Shown one piece after another: positions 44,746 through 56,667 of a DNA stretch of 64,000 bases. Numbering within the stretch: the first letter of the stretch is position 1; each line of letters begins with the position of its first letter. Below the pieces are notes generated by a model that saw nothing but the letters and a program-made list of their open reading frames with translations, was not told the origin of the DNA and did not search any database. Both the position numbers and the translations under genes were made by a program. Source of the DNA: Heterohyrax brucei (lineage: Eukaryota > Chordata > Mammalia > Hyracoidea > Procaviidae); NCBI GenBank assembly GCA_028571685.1, contig CM053158.1, forward strand, positions 58,496,001-58,560,000, written 5' to 3'.

Positions 44746-45289
44746 TAACCCGCAGTCCTCATGGCCCTCATCTTACTCCACTGTTCAACTGAAGGTGCAA
44801 AAAAGAGAGAAAACCTAGTGTCGCTCTTTTCCCCCCACTCTCCTCTTTCTAATGTAGAATATTACCTCTTACTCAAATCCGTACCACGCTTCAAGCCTGG
44901 CCTCCCCTCTCCGCTCACAGCTTGGCTTCTCTCCCCTTTGTGAACCTCTGTGGCTTTTGTAGGTAGTATCATGCACTTAGTGCTACATTGTGCTCTTCCT
45001 GTTTTCTGTGAATCCTGTCTCCTCCCACTGATGCACTCATGAAGATTTATATTAAACTAGCTGTTGCACTGAGCACTAAATTCGTTCTCTCTCCTGCCTT
45101 TTTCAGACAGTAGCAGGAACCTAAGCATCGGACAGTCAGGAAGTGGGAGTGGTGTGAATCGCAGCCTGCACCCCCTACCCCCAGTGTAGCTCCTGGTCCA
45201 TACTTGCTGTGATGATACTACCTTCTTGAGTGTAGGAATTATAATGGCAGAGATCACATCTTAGAGTTGTAATACAGTGTACTGAGAGA
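44746..45289. other. Unique intronic sequence
   Basis: Nothing recognised. Confidence 0.4.
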
Positions 45290-45510
45290 AATACTTGTTT
45301 TATTGTCAGACAGACTTGGATGTGAGTTCTGGTTTTGCCCCTTCCTGAGCCTCTGTCCCTTGATGGGTTCCATAGTTCCTCTGTGCTTCTTTTCTCTCTC
45401 TTGTAACAGGGCCATAATAATTCATGACTGGAATTATTATAGTTATTAGTTGGAGGAAGTACACATAAATGCTTAGAGCCTGTTACACACCAAGGGCCCG
45501 TTTAATGTTG
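45290..45510 (+). mobile_element. MIR element
   Basis: AGACTTGGATGTGAGTTCTG, then CTGTAACAGGGCCATAAT-like and TGCTTAGAGCCTGTTACACA fit a diverged sense MIR. Confidence 0.5.
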
Positions 45511-46035
45511 TTTCATTTCTCTTCTGCTGGTTTTAGACGCTCACATCTCATAAGTTGTGTGCATTATTAAGAAGAAAATCCTTGAAATTCTTGTCACTGT
45601 GACTGCCTGCTTTCCCCAGTGTCACACCTGTCCTGTGGGGTAGATGGAATAAATTCGTTGATGCCCAAAGCAGTTGAACTTCTCACTGGCAAAGATCCTA
45701 GCCTTTCCCTAAGGGAATACTAGTAAGTTGTAAAGGCAGAAAGATAGTGTCATGAGTAGGGAAGTGTGGAGGTAGGGAAGGATATTGAAGAAAAGAAAAG
45801 AAATCATAGTTCATGTACAGTTATTCTAAATTAACTAGGCTGTAGTATTCCCAGGAGCTGTCAATTTTCCCAAGCTCTGGAGACCTCAGAGAAAGGGGAC
45901 CACAGGCTGGCAGAGCAGCGAGTAGTGGTTTAGCAGTGGTTTTATTTTGGAGGCCCTCAAACCACAGAACATATTGGCTGGTGGAGAAGAGAAAAGTGAG
46001 CCGTTGGGAGGCCCATGGTGCACATTAGGTTACTT
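45511..46035. other. Unique intronic sequence
   Basis: Nothing recognised. Confidence 0.4.
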
Positions 46036-46240
46036 GTGCAGCTGCTGCCAAGCCACACTGTTGTCGCTGCATGCTCCATTGTTAGTGGCCATGCCATTGT
46101 CGCTGGCCACACCGTTGGTGCTGCCCGCACCCTTTCACTGCCCACAGAATTGTTGCAGACCACACCATTCTTGCTGCCAACACCATTGTTGCTGCCCACA
46201 CCGTTGCTGCGCACATTGTTGTCACTGGCCACAGTTGTGA
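46036..46240 (+). repeat. Degenerate 15-18 base minisatellite
   Basis: About a dozen variant units of the form CCACACCATTGTTGCTGC. Because the unit length is mostly a multiple of three, both strands stay open. They give cysteine/histidine-rich or Val/Gly/Asn-rich frames with no gene context. Confidence 0.85.
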
Positions 46241-46559
46241 GGAAAGCCCACCAGGGAGTGCTTCCAGCTAGGGGTCCTGGACAGGGAAGCTCCTCGGTTA
46301 ATAAGAGGAGCTACTTATATGTTCCTCTGTAAAAATGGATCAGGTTACTTGCTGCTGCCTGGCTTTCAAACTCTTGATTGGGTGCTGTGTGCTTTCCAGG
46401 GGCATTGACCTAAAATGTTCCTGAAGGCAATGAGGAAGCCTTAGGTGTGCTCTGCTCTTGGGCATTTATGGATCACTGTCCTATGTGTCATTTGTATGTG
46501 TGGCAGTGTTTACTGTGTGTGCGATGGTATGTTTAAGGACAGGGTGAAATAATGAAGGG
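46241..46559. other. Unique intronic sequence
   Basis: Nothing recognised. Confidence 0.4.
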
Positions 46560-46790
46560 ATATAGCTTTGAGGCACTGCTTTCTGACTGTTAATTACCAC
46601 AATATTTTAAGCACCTACTGTGTATCTGGATAGCTCTTAGGTAGGATCTGCCAGCACTTGCTGAAGTTGGTACCTGTATTTTCATTTTTTGTGAAAGAAG
46701 AAACTAAGGTACAGTGAAGTTAAGTGACGTGGTGAAGATGATTTGATTGCTAAAAGGTAGAATTGGAGTTGAACGAATCTATGGCTGCAG
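46560..46790 (-). mobile_element. MIR-like element
   Basis: AAGCACCTACTGTGTATCTG, then GAAACTAAGGTACAGTGAAG, then TTAAGTGACGTGGTGAAGAT is a MIR-type complement. Confidence 0.55.
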
Positions 46791-46945
46791 CTCTGTAAAT
46801 GTGCCTCAGTTTCTTCTTGTAAGGTGAGAATGATGATTCAGCACTTTCCTTAGAGGCTGATCATGTAATTCAGTGAACTATTACAATATGTAAGGCACTT
46901 AGCACAGACTCTGGCACAGAGTGTTAGACTGTCTTACTATTTATG
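46791..46945 (+). mobile_element. MIR element
   Basis: TGTGCCTCAGTTTCTTCTTG, then TAAGGTGAGAATGATGATTC, then AAGGCACTTAGCACAGACTC is a sense MIR. Confidence 0.65.
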
Positions 46946-47189
46946 TTATTATGTTATTACAGTTATTTATATTGCCCTGTGTCATTATGCTGAAATTATT
47001 TGGCTGTCTGGCAGAGTAACTACAGATCATAAAGTATGAACTATAGTTACTACAGACAAAATAATCATATAGTATGCATTATTAAATGGCTAAAGCACTA
47101 ATAACTGTTACTGATTAAGTGACCCAGACCCCAAAGCCTTTGTACCTACCCACTACTGATGATGTTCTTTTGAACACACAGAACCAACC

Positions 47190-47640
47190 AAAGTCACAGC
47201 CTCCTGCCTAATTTAGCTACTGCAGCTGTTTGTATTTGGAAATAACCAAAATACCCACCAGCTGCAGACTGGTTAAATAATTCATGTACTGAAGGACTAA
47301 CCAGCAGCTGGTTAAAGGAATAATGGAGATCTCCATGATCTATGCCTATGGAAGAAACTGCGGTGTGTAATAGTCTGTATAACATGCAGCCATTGTGTAA
47401 ATGTAAAAGCTGTGTGCGTGTCTAGCAGTTGGCCATGGGTGCTGCCTCTTGGAGGCAAACCAGAGGACTGAAGTGCAGGGAAGATTTATTTTTCACTGTC
47501 TATTCCTTGTATTGTCTTTGGAAATAGTGTGCGTATGCATTGTACTCTTTTTTGAAATGGTTACTGTGTGCTAGTATAAGCTATTCAATAAGTACATAAA
47601 TATGGTCAAAACATAACAAAAAAGCAAATCCTGAAATTAT
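47190..47640 (+). mobile_element. Old L1 3' fragment
   Basis: GGAAATAACCAAAATACCCA, then CAGACTGGTTAAATAATTCA, then TGCAGCCATTGTGTAAATGT is the conserved sense stretch near the ORF2 end of older L1s. TTTTTCACTGTCTATTCCTT belongs to the following UTR. Confidence 0.65.
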
Positions 47641-49029
47641 TCCTTTGGTTTGTTTTTCACTATTTATCGAAGCCTAATTTGATTAAGTAGTAATAATAAT
47701 AACGTACTGTGCAGTAGCCTTTTGTTGTTGTTGTTAACATTTTGTATCTTGGAAAATGTTACAGTTCCTTTAACCAAGCCAAAATAAATGAAAGTTTTTG
47801 GAGAGAGCTGAGGGACCCAAAAAACCCAGCTGTCCAGGCTGATGGAGCTGGGAAGGGTCCCCTCTCGGTGTCTGCCCTTGGGCAGGCAGGCCGGACATCC
47901 CCGTTTGTGTTACTCACAACTTCTCCAGCCCCAGGATTGAGCCCCATTCATGTTCTGGTGCCTCTGAGGCACATCTTGGCCCTGAATTATGAGGAAATGG
48001 TCCAGTGAGAGAAGCCAGTATTTGCAGAATTCTGTCTAGGGCCTTGAGTGGAAGCCCTTTTGGGGGGAAGTGGGGGGAAGGTTATGGAACGGCAATTGTA
48101 CAACCCTAGATCCTTAAGAAAATGTCATCCAACACAGTCCTTAATTCGTGAAACTTCCTGGTTAATGAAGACGGTGCTGAGCTTCCCAAGTGCCTCTCCC
48201 CTCGGAGCTCTAGCTGTGCTATTTTTGACTAGTCTCTATTTCAGTCTGGCAAGGAGCTCTTGGCTTCTCTGCAGGTTCAGCCTTCATTGCCTTCTGAGGC
48301 CATATTCTAGTCTCAGTGGCGGATGGTGTGAACAAAGGGAAGAGTAGTGGTGGAGCTAGCAGACTCGCTTTTTCACTAACGGTTCTTTGTAAATAGAAGT
48401 GATCTAAAAGTAAGCTGGTCATGCAATTCCTCTCCTTTGGGCTCCAACTGTCCTCTTCATAAATCAAGCAGCCCTGTTGAGATTAGAGCCTGCTATTTCT
48501 GACTGAACCTGTTGCTAATCCAGATATAAAATGCCCTGTTAATCCCTAGCACCCCCTCTAGTCCATGGCACCTGTACACCCGCTCTCCAGCAGCGCCGTC
48601 AACATTTGAAATATTATTATGACCCCTTTCCCTGTCTGTTTATTTCTGTGAGCAGTTTGTCATGTGTACAGAGGGGCTGAGGCTATGCTCCTTCAGCAGA
48701 AATTCCCCTCCAGGGAAACTACATGTTACCTGTTTCAGGTTTAAAGTCAAGACAGATTGTAAGGTGACTGAAAAATAACTACCATGCTACGTAAGCATTT
48801 ATGAGCTTGCCTTGTGCGTGCTAGCAGCTTCTGGCTATCCTTGGATTTGCAGTCTTGCTTGGGTTCAGATCTTGGCTGTTTCACTCCCTAGCTTTGTGAC
48901 ACTAGGTTGGCACTTACAGAAATTATAGGCCAGGTAGGGAGCTGACTAATAGTAGTGTGTAGCTCCTAACTGTGTTCTTGCAGTAATTGCATTGTGTATA
49001 TAGAGTTGTTGCTCTAATCATAAATAAAG
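47641..49029. other. Unique intronic sequence
   Basis: It contains a possible weak MIR at 48830-48915. The open frames at 47742-48008 and 48048-48347 have no motif or splice support. Confidence 0.4.
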
Positions 49030-49160
49030 GGCAAGACTCCCTGGCCACTGCCACTTTGCTGTGCAACCTTGGTCAAAATGCTTAACCTCTCAGTGTTTCA
49101 GTTCTTTCCCCTGGTATGATGCAAATGTGGATGGGACCTACCTTGTAACGGTTTCAATAT
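49030..49160 (+). mobile_element. MIR element
   Basis: CCACTTTGCTGTGCAACCTT, then CTTAACCTCTCAGTGTTTCA then GATGCAAATGTGGATGGGAC follows the sense MIR core. Confidence 0.6.
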
Positions 49161-49163
49161 GAG

Positions 49164-49324
49164 GTTGTTGTTGGTTGCCGTGGAGTCAATTCTGACTCAT
49201 TACAACTCCCATGAGTTTTCAGGACTGTGAGCTTTCCAAAACAGATCAACAGGCCTGTTGCATGAGGTTGAATGATCAACATTTTGGCTTGTATTTGAGC
49301 ACTTAACCATCTGTGCCACCAAGC
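49164..49324 (-). mobile_element. AfroSINE, diverged
   Basis: TTGTTGTTGGTTGCCGTGGA, then GTCAATTCTGACTCATTACA, then GAGCACTTAACCATCTGTGC then CACCAAGCT. The body has drifted (TTTTCAGGACTGTGAGC), so this is one of the older copies. Confidence 0.82.
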
Positions 49325-51003
49325 TATGTTAAAGATGAGCTCTTAGAACCATTCATGGCGCATGGGAAGCCCGTGATTGAGCTACTGCTGATACCACTTC
49401 ATCTGTGTTGTAGAATAAATCTCTAAGAAATGAAGAATTCTTCACAAGGTGCCTATGGCAAAGGTCCCTGACCTTAGCTTTTCTTGCTGATAAAATCTGA
49501 GGGTTTCTTTATTACTAAATGTGTTGATAGGTTATTTATTAGTAGAGGTTAAGTGTCCTTGCACCAAGATGGGACATGGATCACAGCAGGGTTAGAGAAG
49601 ATAAAAGGTGAAGCAGAAACAATCTGATTTGGAGACAGTTAGATAAGAGTGTTAAAGTAATTAATTGTCTATTTCAGCACACAAACAAGGGCTCTTTAAG
49701 TGGAGAAAGGATTTGCCACATGATACAATCTGCCTTCTGTGCCAGATGCTTCAGTTATGAAGCTATTGAAACAGACAGCCTATGTCCCAGAACCCAGTGA
49801 TGGCTAGACTGTGTCTGTAACTGGTTCTGGCACTAAAGAAAGCGAATGGGCTAATTCCAGGTCTTTCCTTCTTCTTTTTTTTTTTTATTTATTTCTATGA
49901 AAAATCACTGATAACTGAATTTTTTATTGAAACATATGCTAGCTGTGTACTTACTTGTATAAATACATCTGTCATTTCAGTGGCTTTGTCATCAAAAAGT
50001 AACAAGTTGTTTTTATGTAAGTCTTACTTCCTTTAAAAAGAAATTAGAATGAGAAAACCTAGTTTTTATCACCTTGATTTTGCATCTTTTTTTTTTTTTT
50101 TAATTTAATAATATTTACAACCCATCACCCAGCAGAAAATTGGAACACTGTGCTTTGGCTTTCTTGAGGACTTTTAGGCTCACTTTGCAAGTCGGATTTT
50201 GGATTCTCTTCGCAGATTTAGAAATACATTTCCATGTAAGGAGGCTGGAGTGCAAAGCCTCTTGGGGCAAACCAAGAAAGTTGTGCCTTAGTCCGTGGGC
50301 TTCTCCTTCCAGTAAGCAGTGCTAACAGTGGAAACACAAATTTAGAATGTTTGAACAGGAAAGGGACTTAGAGATTGTCCCTTTTCTGTAGAGGAGTTTC
50401 AGAGTACCACATGCCAAAGTGTGTGTGTGTGTGTGTACATTTTCCTGGAACCATAGGAATGTGGAATCACAGATGGATGAGAGTCCCAGAAACTAATTGC
50501 TTGCTGTTTCTTGGAAACAGTCCTTCAGAACACCATCGGGAATGTGTGAGCCTCTGGTTGTCCTTGGCGCATGTTGCCCTTTGATGAAGTCAGAACAGTG
50601 GTTCGCAGAGCCACGTTTCAAATACGTGAAACAACCAGCAGACGGGAATGGTCTTTTCCCTCTAGTGTCTTTCTGACCCATTCAGCCTATGAGGAGTGGC
50701 TCCTTGACATTTTCTAGGGTGCGTCTTTGTTTGAAACCTGTTGTCTCTGTTCTAATTTTTGAGCTGGATGTGCTATAGGGAGTATTTCCCTTTAGTTTTT
50801 ATTTCTAAACTAAGTGCAGCAAATCGTTGATTTTTGTGACCTTCTACATTTCTCCTTTTAAAAATTCACTTTTAAATTCTTTTATCTAGCATTAGTATTC
50901 AACCAAAAAAAAATTATTTTTGTGATTTTCCTTGCACAAGAACTAATGATTTCAAACTACCAATTTAAATGATTTTCATGCCTGATTTTTGGTCTTCTTA
51001 CAG
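49325..51003. other. LRIG1: Unique intronic sequence upstream of exon 3
   Basis: It contains T-runs near 49875 and 50087 and a GT microsatellite at 50416-50436. It ends in TTTTTGGTCTTCTTACAG, the acceptor of exon 3. Confidence 0.45.
50416..50437 (+). repeat. (GT)n microsatellite
   Basis: About ten to eleven GT units. Confidence 0.9.
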
Positions 51004-51078
51004 GTACCTCAGTAATAATCAGCTGACAGCCATACCATCCCTGGGTGCTGCTTCGTCTCACATTGTGTCTCTCTTTCT
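51004..51078 (+). CDS. LRIG1: LRIG1 exon 3: leucine-rich repeat coding exon
   Basis: This 75-base exon follows TTCTTACAG and is followed by a consensus GTAAGT donor. After the first G completes Val from the previous exon, it reads YLSNNQLTAIPSLGAASSH then IVSLF, plus two bases (CT) of the next codon, so it is again phase 2. The segment carries the LRR signature LxxNxLxxIPxL. The PSLGAASSH stretch is what separates LRIG1 from LRIG3, which as I recall has a different NLGPVS-type stretch here. Differences from remembered human LRIG1 are conservative (N to S, E to Q, two V to I). Length, phase and order match consecutive LRR exons. The remaining LRRs, Ig domains, transmembrane segment and tail lie beyond the window. 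Confidence 0.93.
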
Positions 51079-51082
51079 GTAA

Positions 51083-52445
51083 GTATTGGTGATCAGGAGG
51101 TCTCGGGCTATGTGGCGAGGCCATCGTAGTGCTATACTAGGACTTGCTGGCAGGGAGATTTGTGATTATGACAGACACCTTGCTTCCTGTTTTGGGCTGT
51201 GCAGAATGAAAACCTGGGAAATTTTGCCTCTCATCTATTTAGGAGGGGGACATAGCTCTTTTTCATGCCTAGATGTAAGTAGAACTGAGTTTCTTTCTCC
51301 TAGAGCTTAAGCCAGCTTGGGGCTAAAGGAAGCCTTACTTACTGTGAATTAATTTGACAGCACGTTCATCTTTGTGCCAGTGAACTGGATAATATGACTC
51401 AGTTTACTTTCATGGCTTCAAGAAAGAAAGTACTGCCAGCTGTCTGAAGCCAACATAAAAGTAAGGGCAAAATGTGGTGTCCTGGCTGTCATGGGTAGCA
51501 CACTAGATATGTAGAAGGCTATGAAGGGACTTCATTAAATAAGAAAGGAACGAAGCCATAGATAGGTTAGGCTCTGGCTAGAAGACTTTGCTAGAGAGGT
51601 AAGCATCTTAAATGACCCCCATTTCTCCAGCAGTCAGGAGGGAGTGATTGCTGGTTTAAACTCATCTAGAGGTCTTTCTAGATAAACCAGTAGTGGATCC
51701 AGCTGTTTTCTCCACCAGACTTGATTGGCAGCTTCCTAAGTTTGAGCACATCCTAGTGCAGTTTTCTGATTCCAGTCAGCCTGTGTGATTTTATTTGATT
51801 GTGATTTGGTGGTTTTGTAACTTGTTTGTTTGCTCACCCCAAGGTTCAGTGGGCCAAGCATAGGACTTAACAGAAGGGAAAATTGCTGACATAACTTGCA
51901 GATCTCAGATTTTTGTTGGTAGCAGGCCCTTTGTCAGAAGCTGCTGTGTCTTTGGGAGAAGCAGTCTTAAGCTTAAGCCTCTCCAGGGCATTGTGAGAAC
52001 TAAGGGTTCCAAATGTGACTCAGCCTTTGCGTCCTGGACAGTCTCATCAGCTTCTCTGAACCTTGTTTTCTTCATTGATAAAAGTGTTTACCTGACTCAT
52101 TTTATATATCAAAGAAGACTGACGTTAGAGAGCAGCATAATGTCTGCAAAGTTCTTAATGTCATGTGAGACACATAGAAGCTGTTTGACAAATGGTGGCT
52201 TCTTAGTTGTCATATATGAGTCAGTCTTCTTTTGTATCAAGCGCTAGAATGAAGGTGTAGCTCTTGGTTCCCGTGATGGATAGGCAAGGGTCGGGCTTCT
52301 TTTTGTACCTACTTGACCTGTTTGCACAGCACTTGGAAAGTGTACAGTTGCTGGCTAGATTAAATTAGTTAACCATATGTGAGTCTAATGAGGGACATGG
52401 ACATGGTAATCACTTATGTCTTTAAAGCAGAGCACTCAAAGACCC
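51083..52445. other. Unique intronic sequence
   Basis: No exon or family recognised. A weak MIR-like stretch lies near 52110-52200. Confidence 0.4.
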
Positions 52446-52469
52446 TTTAGCACCTTGCTGTTACAGCGC

Positions 52470-52612
52470 AGTTTGTAACCAGCAGCGTGGTGTTAGCTTG
52501 GAGCTTACTAGAAATGTGGAATCTCAGGCTCCTCTTCTGGATCACTAGTTGCCTTTAACAAGACCCCTGCTCATTCAGGTTTGAGAAGCACTGGTGCTTA
52601 GCTCTTCATCTT
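52470..52612 (+). mobile_element. MER5A-like hAT element
   Basis: AACCAGCAGCGTGGTGTTAG, then CTTACTAGAAATGTGGAATC, then TCAGGCTCCTCTTCTGGATC and GGTTTGAGAAGCACTGG follow the layout of the common MER5A repeat. Confidence 0.65.
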
Positions 52613-52957
52613 CCTACATAACTGCACGAGGAAGCCAGGGCTGTGGTTCTGTCTCTGTTATGACAGACATTCCCTGAGGTCCCGTAAGTTGCAGAATAGC
52701 TGGGAGTGAGACCTGACACAGCTGTCCTTGCTTTGCACCTTTATCTGTCCTCAGTGCAGGAGCTGACAGGTGAATCTGAGTCACCCTGTATGTGAAGCTC
52801 CGGTCTGCTTTATGGGGCCGGTGGCACTTTGAATCATGCCTTGCTTTACTGACTCAAGATAAGTTTCTGTTCCTGGGCCCATGTACCAGCAGCAGCGGGG
52901 CTGGTTGGCCTTCTTCCTGCTGTTCCTTTCAATAGTGTTGAACTACGTGAAGTGCTG

Positions 52958-52977
52958 TGTGTGTGTGTGTGTGTGGC
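52958..52977 (+). repeat. (TG)n microsatellite
   Basis: About nine to ten TG units. Confidence 0.9.
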
Positions 52978-53102
52978 TTAGGAGGCAACTTCTGTGCCAC
53001 TGGGATTGTAGTCCACAGTCTCTCCTGAGGTGATCTCATGAGGATTGAAAGCTGAGAGCCTCCAGTACATTGCCTGAGAAATGGTAAGCTAGTCAGTCAG
53101 AA

Positions 53103-53288
53103 GGGACCCACGTGGCGCAGTGGTTAACTCTTGGCTTCTAATGAGAAGTTGGTGGTTTGAACCCCCAGACACTTTGTGGGAGAAAGTCCAGGCAATCTGC
53201 TTCCATAAATATTACAGCCTTGGAAAACCTACACAGGGCTGTTCTGCTCTGTCCTGTAGAGTTGTTGTGAGTCGAAACAGCAACAGCT
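53103..53288 (+). mobile_element. AfroSINE
   Basis: CGTGGCGCAGTGGTTAACTC (A box), AAGTTGGTGGTTTGAACCCC (B box), CTTCCATAAATATTACAGCC and CTGTCCTGTAGAGTTGTTGT, then GAGTCGAAACAGCAACAGC. Full length. Confidence 0.94.
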
Positions 53289-54858
53289 TCATGTAGCTCA
53301 ATAAATGTTCACACCTGTAGTCCTAAATTCCAAGTTCTTGTTCCTGTTACTACTTTGTGGGCAGGCAGAGGACCACAGAATAAACAAAACATGCCAAAGA
53401 GGATAGAGCTGGTATCTGCTGAGGCTGACTAGTTAGAGGAATACTTTCTTGGGATTCAGTAAAACGCGCGGGTGCATCAGAGAGAAGAGTGGACCAGTTC
53501 TCCCTGTGATGCTTTTGTGACCTTAGACAAGTTACTTATTTCTCATTTGTTGAACAATGGACTAAAATAGATGTTAAAGCATCCTTGCAGCTTTTGTATT
53601 CCTTCTGTAACCCTGAAGCCAAGAGGCAGGAGAATAACATGATAAAAGAAATAGTTACCCACCTCCCAACATTCCACACCCACACCCCCATGCTTACACC
53701 TACACCCACCCACCCCAAGTCTGGTAACCACTATTGCTGCTCTGTGTCTTTTTAATAGAAGCAGCAGGTTTGGGATTTTCAGCTGAAACATCTATACTTA
53801 CGGGCTTCGATTTCTGGGTTTTGTTTGTGTCTGGAAGTTGGTGCTACATCTGTGTTTGATTTTCTGAATTTTTGAGTGTTTGACAGTAAATCTTGTACCT
53901 TGCTAACATGAATGGCTCTGGTCCCCCATACCTCCCCTCTTGGTTCAGCTGTCCCAGTTGGGAGGGCCTTGTTGGGAAAGGTTTTATTTTATGTCTGGCT
54001 TGAACTCGAAGGATAGTTCCAGAGTTAGGAACAGTAGTCATGCAGTGAGTGGCAGTTAGTGAATACCTTCTGATCAAAAGAGTCTAATTTGATGAATTCA
54101 TTTGTCAAAGAGCAGATTTATTTATATCATGTTCTGAGAATCATACCAAAGCCATTGTCCTTAATAAAAAGATACATAAAACTCAAGAGCTTTTAATAGG
54201 ATTGGGTTGGAGTGAAGGAGCTAATTTCATAAAGTAGTTCTCAGAAAGAGAAACAGACCTTTGGTTTATGGAGGGGGTGGGCATCTGCCAGTGGATTTTT
54301 ATGTTAGAGATTTTTTTTCTTAAATTTCAAGTCCTGGAAACTGAAGTTATGATTCCCATGGCAGCAGTAATTTTGTCTGATGCATAGGCGACATTTCTGT
54401 TAAAAATTTCCACTTTTCCTGTGGTGTTTCTGCACTTGTATTGAAAAGATTCGATGTAGTGCAAATTGTTTTCAGTCCTAGGAATAAAAAAAACTTGGCT
54501 GTAAAATCGCCTTTAGTTTTAAAGTAGGCAGTTTTCTGTCTCTTACACATAGACTGTAGCACATTTACCTCATAGCACTTTGCTTTGTTCCTGTACCTTC
54601 TTTTGCAGCTGCTGGTATATTCGAGACCCTGTTCCTTAACTATGTCTTGTGTTCCCTGTCTCTCTCCTTGCCTTTGTCACGGATCAGGCAGGGAACACAG
54701 GCAAACATTATCTCTGCACAGTTACTTGTGACTGTAACATTGCTGTTAAAACTCCTTAGGTTTATGTCGTACTTGAAATGTATTTGGGAAACACTGAAGT
54801 ACCTTTTACTCCTAATGGGGGGGGTGGTGGGAGTGGGAGTGGGGGCATGTTTTTGAAA
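53289..54858. other. Unique intronic sequence
   Basis: It includes a MIR-like piece near 53515-53580 (TGACCTTAGACAAGTTACTT), a C-rich ACACCC stretch at 53675-53715 and a G-run at 54818. No gene supported. Confidence 0.4.
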
Positions 54859-54861
54859 GCT

Positions 54862-55090
54862 ACTGTTTTTTTAATTGCTATAAAATTCATACAACATAGA
54901 ATGTCATTCTTATAATTTTAAAGTGTATAATTCAGCAATTTTAAGTATATTAACAATGCTGTATAGCCATCCTTACTAATTCCAGAACATTTTCAGAACC
55001 CTATAAAGAAACTAGTAGCTGTTGGCAGCAGTGACTTTCCTTAACTTCCCTTTCCTCACTCCCAGTTATGCACTAATCTGAAAAACGACT
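54862..55090 (-). mobile_element. Old L1 3' UTR fragment
   Basis: TAATTGCTATAAAATTCATA, then TTTTAAAGTGTATAATTCAG, then CTATAAAGAAACTAGTAGC then CTCCCAGTTATGCACTAATC is the complement of old L1 3' sequence, parallel to 13625-13830. Confidence 0.75.
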
Positions 55091-56400
55091 TCGTGTGAGG
55101 AAAGTATTTTTTTCATATTAGTAAATAACCTGGAAGACAGAGATGTCTTTAACTATAGCAGTTATTTTATTGTGACTTTATAGCTGAAGGAAAAGTAGTT
55201 AAAGAAAAAGGATGAAATATTTAAATCTTCTTCTTGTAACTTCTGGAGAAAACATGGGATGGTGTGAAAAATGGTGTCCTGTTACACCCCATCTCCCAGC
55301 CAGATATGTGGAAGAAGCTCCATGTGGAATGGAGGATCCCAAGGTAGTTGAAGACCTGAGCACTCCTTCCTTACTGTATCTCCTGGTAAAGTACAGTCAA
55401 TAGGAATATTAAACTCTCAGTGTATAACAAACCCTCTAGAAAAAAAAAAAGAGGGGAGAATCAATCTTCTTACAGACATGTTAATGTAAAGATCAATTCC
55501 CATTAAAGCATAATTAAAGAGTTGGCCTTCAGAGGGGAGACAGTGGTGATCTAAGCCACTGCCAGTGACACTGAGGGTTGTGGGGAATAGTTAGAATCCC
55601 TCAGTGAGGTGCAACCGGGAAGCAAGGGAGAAAGAACTTCAGAAAACTAAGCTCCGCTTCAGAGCTTGAGTTAAGGCTGTTAATCCAGCATGAAGCACAT
55701 GTGACACTGAGTAGTAAGTAGTCAGCTGGCCTTCCTAAATTGTGTGTGTCTTTTGGAGGAGGGGGCCAGGTAGATTTACTCTCATCTAAGGTGTTGGTTG
55801 CAGGCTCCTTGCCCTTACTTAGCTGTTGTTAAATCTTTCTCCATATTTCTTCACCTGAAAGAAGGTAATCATTTGCAAACATAATAGAGAATTGATGTGA
55901 AATACCTTCTTTGCACATGTTTATCTCTGGAATCATGAATTAATAGACTGTTTAGAGTAGAGGTTGAGTAATCTGATGGTGAAGCTCTGGGTGTTTATAC
56001 ATATCTGATTCTGCGGGATCATGTGCAGAAGGTGAAGTGGATGTAGCACCTCACCCCCAGATAAAGGTCACTGTGTCCTTCAGGCCAGGGTTCCTCCGGA
56101 GTTCATATCTGATGAACCATCCTCAAATCTTCAGATCCTGTGTGGACCTAATCAAGTTTGTCTTTAGAAAACAGGTGAGTCTGTTCTCGTTCTACTTGGA
56201 AGAGGCTTCCTTGTGTGGAAACTACGTTAACCTTTCTTTTGAAAGAGGGCCAGTCCATCTAGGTGTCGGTGTAAAAGTGAGCCTTAGTTTGTCATTAGTG
56301 TTTCATTTGCTCTCATGTCTGCACGTTCTGATCAAGAGTATGAAGTAGTGGCCAGATTCCTTAGAAAGAAATGGTGGACAAAGTTGTTTCAAAAACCCTT
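55091..56400. other. Unique intronic sequence
   Basis: No feature recognised. The 103-residue frame at 56037-56348 has no domain or splice evidence. Confidence 0.4.
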
Positions 56401-56667
56401 AAGTCTCGTGTCTCAGTTTGTTATACAGTAGTGGCTAGGAGCTGTGCACTGGGATTTGAAATACCGGCAGGGTCATCACTCATGATGGACAGATTTCGGC
56501 AGAGCTTCCAGACTGACGCAGACTAGGAAGAAGGACCTAATACAGGTAACAGAGGAAGTGCTGCCTCTTCAAAGTAGAGTCAACAGTAGAGTGACGCAGA
56601 TGGATACAGTTTCACTGCTAATGCAGCATGCTCAAGATGGATTAAACCTGCAGTCAGGATAAGTTGA
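56401..56667 (+). mobile_element. RTE LINE 5' end, interrupted by L1
   Basis: GTTTGTTATACAGTAGTGGC, then ATTTGAAATACCGGCAGGGT, then GAGCTTCCAGACTGACGCAG then GCTGCCTCTTCAAAGTAGAG is the RTE 5' end in sense, matching 8505-8650. It stops where the L1 begins. Confidence 0.78.

Larger units (their letters stand above)
39257..51003 (+). other. LRIG1: LRIG1 intron 2
   Basis: A phase-2 intron of 11,747 bases, with GTAAGT at the start and TTCTTACAG at the end. It contains the RTE / DNA transposon / AfroSINE nest (40.2-43.6 kb), MIR copies, a minisatellite near 46.1 kb and an old plus-strand L1 tail near 47.2-47.6 kb. No further exon-like frame with splice sites was seen inside it. Confidence 0.85.

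Noticed and set aside
45947..46240. Cys/His-rich frame resembling a metal-binding or keratin-associated protein
   Set aside because: The cysteines come from a minisatellite read in one frame. The opposite strand is open as well.
53103..53170. tRNA-like A and B boxes
   Set aside because: They belong to the head of an AfroSINE. The cloverleaf is degraded and the rest of the SINE follows.
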